The notes under the pieces were generated by a model that saw only the letters and a list, made by a program, of their open reading frames with translations, was not told where the DNA came from and made no database searches. 64,000 nt of DNA. It comes from Variovorax sp. PBL-H6 (GTDB lineage Bacteria; Pseudomonadota; Gammaproteobacteria; Burkholderiales; Burkholderiaceae_C). Each line of letters opens with the position of its first letter. Positions within the stretch are counted from its first letter, which is position 1. The stretch covers positions 2,294,001 through 2,358,000 of the forward strand of contig NZ_LR594659.1 in assembly GCF_901827155.1 (NCBI RefSeq), written 5' to 3'. Below, piece by piece: positions 61,653 through 64,000 of the stretch. A program made the position numbers and the translations under genes.

Positions 61653-63035
61653 ATGAAATTCAAACTCAAGGCACTCGTGATTCCCGCCCTGGCTGCGCTG
61701 GGGCTGGCTGTTGCCGGCCAGGCGGCAGCCCAGGAAAAGCTCACCGTCTGGTGGGTCAAGGGCTTCTACAAGGCGGAGGACGACGCCCTGTTCGCGGCCA
61801 TCAAGAAGTTCGAGGACAAGCACAAGAACGTGAAGGTCGAGCTCTCGCAGTACCCGGTGCAGGACATGATCCCGAAGACCGTGTCGGCGCTCGACTCCGG
61901 CAGCCCGCCCGACGTGGCCTATGCCGACGTCTACGACTTCCAGGTCACCGGCAAATGGGCCTTCGACGGCAAGCTGGAAGACATCAGCAGCGTGATCTCG
62001 CCGATGCAGGCGCGCTTCGCGCCGAACACGGTCGAGACCACCTTCCTCTACAACGACCAGACGAAGTCGAAGGCCTACTACGCCTTCCCGATCAAGCAGC
62101 AGACGATGCACATCGAGTACTGGAAGGACATGCTGGAGGACGCAGGCTTCAAGGAATCGGACATCCCGACGGCCTGGAAGGAGTACTGGTCCTTCTGGTG
62201 CGACAAGGTGCAGCCGGCCGCCCGACAGAAGACCGGCAAGCGTGTCTTCGGCATCGGCATGCCGATGGGCGTCGACTCGAGCGACTCCTTCTATTCCTTC
62301 CTGACCTTCATGGACGCCTACAACGTCAAGCTGGTCAACGACAGCGGCAAGCTGCTGGTCGATGATCCCCAGGTTCGCACTGGCCTGATCGGCGCCGTCA
62401 CCGACTACACCGCGCCGTACACGAAGGGCTGCACGCCGCCGTCGTCCACGAGCTGGAAGGACCCGGACAACAACGTCGCCTTCCACAACAAGACGACGGT
62501 GATGACGCACAACGCGACCATCTCGATCGCCGCCAAGTGGCTGGACGACATGAACAACGCCTCGCTCACCCCGGAGCAGCGCGAGGAAGCCAAGAAGAAC
62601 TTCACGGAGCGCATCCGCACGGCCGGCTTCCCGAACAAGCCCGATGGCAGCAAGATGGTCTACCGCACCGCGGTGAAGACCGGCGTGGTCTTCAAGGATG
62701 CCAAGAACAAGCAGCGCGCCAAGGAGTTCGTGACCTTCCTGCTGCAGGAGGAAAATCTCACGCCCTACGTCGAGGGGTCGCTGGGCCGCTGGTTCCCGGT
62801 GACCAAGGCCGGCCAGGCGCGTGACTTCTGGAAGGCCGATCCGCATCGCCAGTCGGTGTTCAACCAGTACGCCGCCGGCACCGTGCCCTTCGAATTCACC
62901 AAGAACTACAAGTTCACCATCCTCAACAACGAGAACGTGTGGGCGAAGGCGATGAACCGCGTCATCAACGACAAGGTGCCGGTGGACAAGGCGGTCGACG
63001 AGATGATCGAGCGCATCAAGACCGTCGCGCGCTGA
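61653..63035 (+). CDS. Sugar ABC transporter periplasmic binding protein
   Basis: 460 residues, family 1 extracellular solute-binding protein. Signal peptide with cleavage after AAA-Q, mature start EKLTVWWVKGFYKAEDDALF, and aromatic-rich ligand cleft segments (KEYWSFWCDKV, SSDSFYSFLTFMDAY). Ends KTVAR. Start ATG 61653 with AGGAGACAAAGC. Likely binds a sugar or sugar acid related to the dgo pathway. Confidence 0.92.
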   Translation: MKFKLKALVIPALAALGLAVAGQAAAQEKLTVWWVKGFYKAEDDALFAAIKKFEDKHKNVKVELSQYPVQDMIPKTVSALDSGSPPDVAYADVYDFQVTGKWAFDGKLEDISSVISPMQARFAPNTVETTFLYNDQTKSKAYYAFPIKQQTMHIEYWKDMLEDAGFKESDIPTAWKEYWSFWCDKVQPAARQKTGKRVFGIGMPMGVDSSDSFYSFLTFMDAYNVKLVNDSGKLLVDDPQVRTGLIGAVTDYTAPYTKGCTPPSSTSWKDPDNNVAFHNKTTVMTHNATISIAAKWLDDMNNASLTPEQREEAKKNFTERIRTAGFPNKPDGSKMVYRTAVKTGVVFKDAKNKQRAKEFVTFLLQEENLTPYVEGSLGRWFPVTKAGQARDFWKADPHRQSVFNQYAAGTVPFEFTKNYKFTILNNENVWAKAMNRVINDKVPVDKAVDEMIERIKTVAR

Positions 63036-63063
63036 CGCACCCAGAAGAAGAGGCGGCTTCACC

Positions 63064-63945
63064 ATGAGCTCCACCGCAAGCGCCGTGGCCGGCAGCACTG
63101 CTGCCGGGGCCACCCCGGCTGCCGCGCGGCCCGGACGCTGGCAGTTCTGGGGGCGGCTGATGGTCGTGCCCTACCTGCTGGTGTTCGCGGTCTTCGTGCT
63201 TTACCCGGTGTGCTACGGGTTGTGGCTGGCGCGCCATCCGCAGAGCTACGTGCACCTGGTCGAAGATCCGATCTTCTTCCGGTCGGTGATCAACACCTTC
63301 GTGTTCCTGGTCGTGGCGATCAACGTCAAGATGCTGGTGGCGCTGGTGCTCTCGGGCTTCTTCGTGCAATCACGCTGGTGGATCAAGATCCTGGCGGGCA
63401 TCTTCATCCTTCCGTGGGCGATGCCCTCCATCCCGACCATCCTTTCGGTGCGCTTCATGCTCAACCCGGAGTGGGGTGTGATCAACTCCACCATCTTCCG
63501 GCTCACCGGCGCCGACGGCCCCAACTGGCTCAACGATCCGACGCTGGCACTGGGTTTCGCGATGCTGATGCACATCTGGAAGTCGCTGCCCTTCTGGACG
63601 CTGATCCTGGTGGCCGGCCGGCTCGCGATCCCGAGCGAGCAGTACGAGGCGGCCTCGGTCGACGGTGCCACGTCGTGGCAGAAGTTCCGCTTCATCAGCT
63701 GGCCCTCGCTGCGCACGCTCTATCTGACCTCGACCATCCTCTCGATGATCTGGACGCTGGGCGACTTCAACAGCGTCTACCTGCTGACCGGCGGCGGGCC
63801 CGCCGACCTGACGCATGTGCTGGCAACGCTGGGCATCCGTTATCTCAGGCTGGACCAGGTGGACCTGTCGATGGCGTCCATCGTGGTCGCGATGCCCTTG
63901 GTGCTGCCCTTGGTGTACTTCATGATGAAGAGGCTCTCCAAATGA
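63064..63945 (+). CDS. Sugar ABC transporter permease (MalF/UgpA type)
   Basis: 293 residues, six helices, with the EAA loop QYEAASVDGATSWQKFRFISWPSLRTLYL. N-terminal 30 residues are Ala/Thr-rich. 28 bases after the binding-protein gene; its stop overlaps the next gene's start as ATGA. Confidence 0.93.
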   Translation: MSSTASAVAGSTAAGATPAAARPGRWQFWGRLMVVPYLLVFAVFVLYPVCYGLWLARHPQSYVHLVEDPIFFRSVINTFVFLVVAINVKMLVALVLSGFFVQSRWWIKILAGIFILPWAMPSIPTILSVRFMLNPEWGVINSTIFRLTGADGPNWLNDPTLALGFAMLMHIWKSLPFWTLILVAGRLAIPSEQYEAASVDGATSWQKFRFISWPSLRTLYLTSTILSMIWTLGDFNSVYLLTGGGPADLTHVLATLGIRYLRLDQVDLSMASIVVAMPLVLPLVYFMMKRLSK

Positions 63946-64000
63946 AGCGCCTGACCCTCAAGTCGGTCACGACCGAAGCCAAGCTGCTGCTCATCGGCAT
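63942..64000 (+). CDS. Second sugar ABC permease, cut by window end
   Basis: Begins at ATG 63942 (ATGA overlap with the preceding permease) and reads MKRLTLKSVTTEAKLLLIG before the window ends. By position it is the MalG/UgpE-type partner permease. Confidence 0.75.
   Translation, partial: MKRLTLKSVTTEAKLLLIG

Overview
The window is a high-GC stretch of a proteobacterial chromosome. Gene content and order point to a betaproteobacterium of the order Burkholderiales, most likely Comamonadaceae and Variovorax-like. The signs are a pcm-like/rhodanese/tolC block close to waaA, Bug/TTT-type periplasmic binding proteins, an Entner-Doudoroff edd-eda pair, many single SDR and IclR/LacI/MarR genes, and a characteristic GC-rich intergenic hairpin repeat. 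This placement is inference from gene content only. No rRNA, tRNA, CRISPR array, transposase or integrase was seen.

Layout. 1-9.4 kb: waaA (5' end cut by the window edge), an MBL-fold protein, a copper-radical (galactose oxidase-like) lipoprotein with long Pro-Ala linkers, a CesT-type secretion chaperone with a downstream gene of unknown function, then pcm-rhodanese-tolC. 9.4-14.5 kb: a TetR-MFP-RND efflux operon. 14.6-24.6 kb: msrA, a TonB receptor with a small membrane protein, an aspartokinase-like protein, an aldo/keto reductase, an AEC transporter, pdxH, a MocA-like nucleotidyltransferase, sodC-chaC and an OmpA-like protein. 24.7-28.3 kb: edd-eda-HAD hydrolase and gloA. 28.4-32 kb: an fbpABC-type ferric iron transporter behind a Fur box. 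32.2-37.3 kb: acyl-CoA ligase, flavin oxidoreductase, SDR, isomerase and Bug binding protein. 37.3-47.9 kb: an eleven-gene, tightly overlapping minus-strand operon combining an IolC-DUF2090 fusion, a NitT/TauT-type ABC importer, a LacI regulator, an epimerase, three SDRs and an epoxide hydrolase-like enzyme, behind a perfect LacI-type palindrome. 48-54.7 kb: IclR and iron alcohol dehydrogenase, a thioesterase divergent from MarR-MFS-MATE, and an SDR. 54.7-56.4 kb: a gene that reads as a NEL-family (IpaH/SspH-type) E3 ubiquitin ligase effector, flanked by a duplicated SDR 3' end. 56.4-64 kb: a 2-keto-3-deoxy-galactonate pathway (IlvD-type dehydratase, DgoK, DgoA, class II aldolase) divergent from a GntR/FCD regulator and a sugar ABC importer that runs off the window.

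How it fits together. Much of the window is carbon-source uptake and catabolism, with local regulators placed beside their targets. The part least expected in a metabolic landscape is the pair of type III secretion signatures: a CesT-family chaperone at 5.5 kb and a NEL ubiquitin-ligase effector at 55 kb. Together they suggest that this organism injects proteins into eukaryotic cells. The secretion apparatus itself is not in the window. The best candidate for an undescribed metabolic system is the 37.3-47.9 kb operon, whose substrate cannot be read from the sequence.
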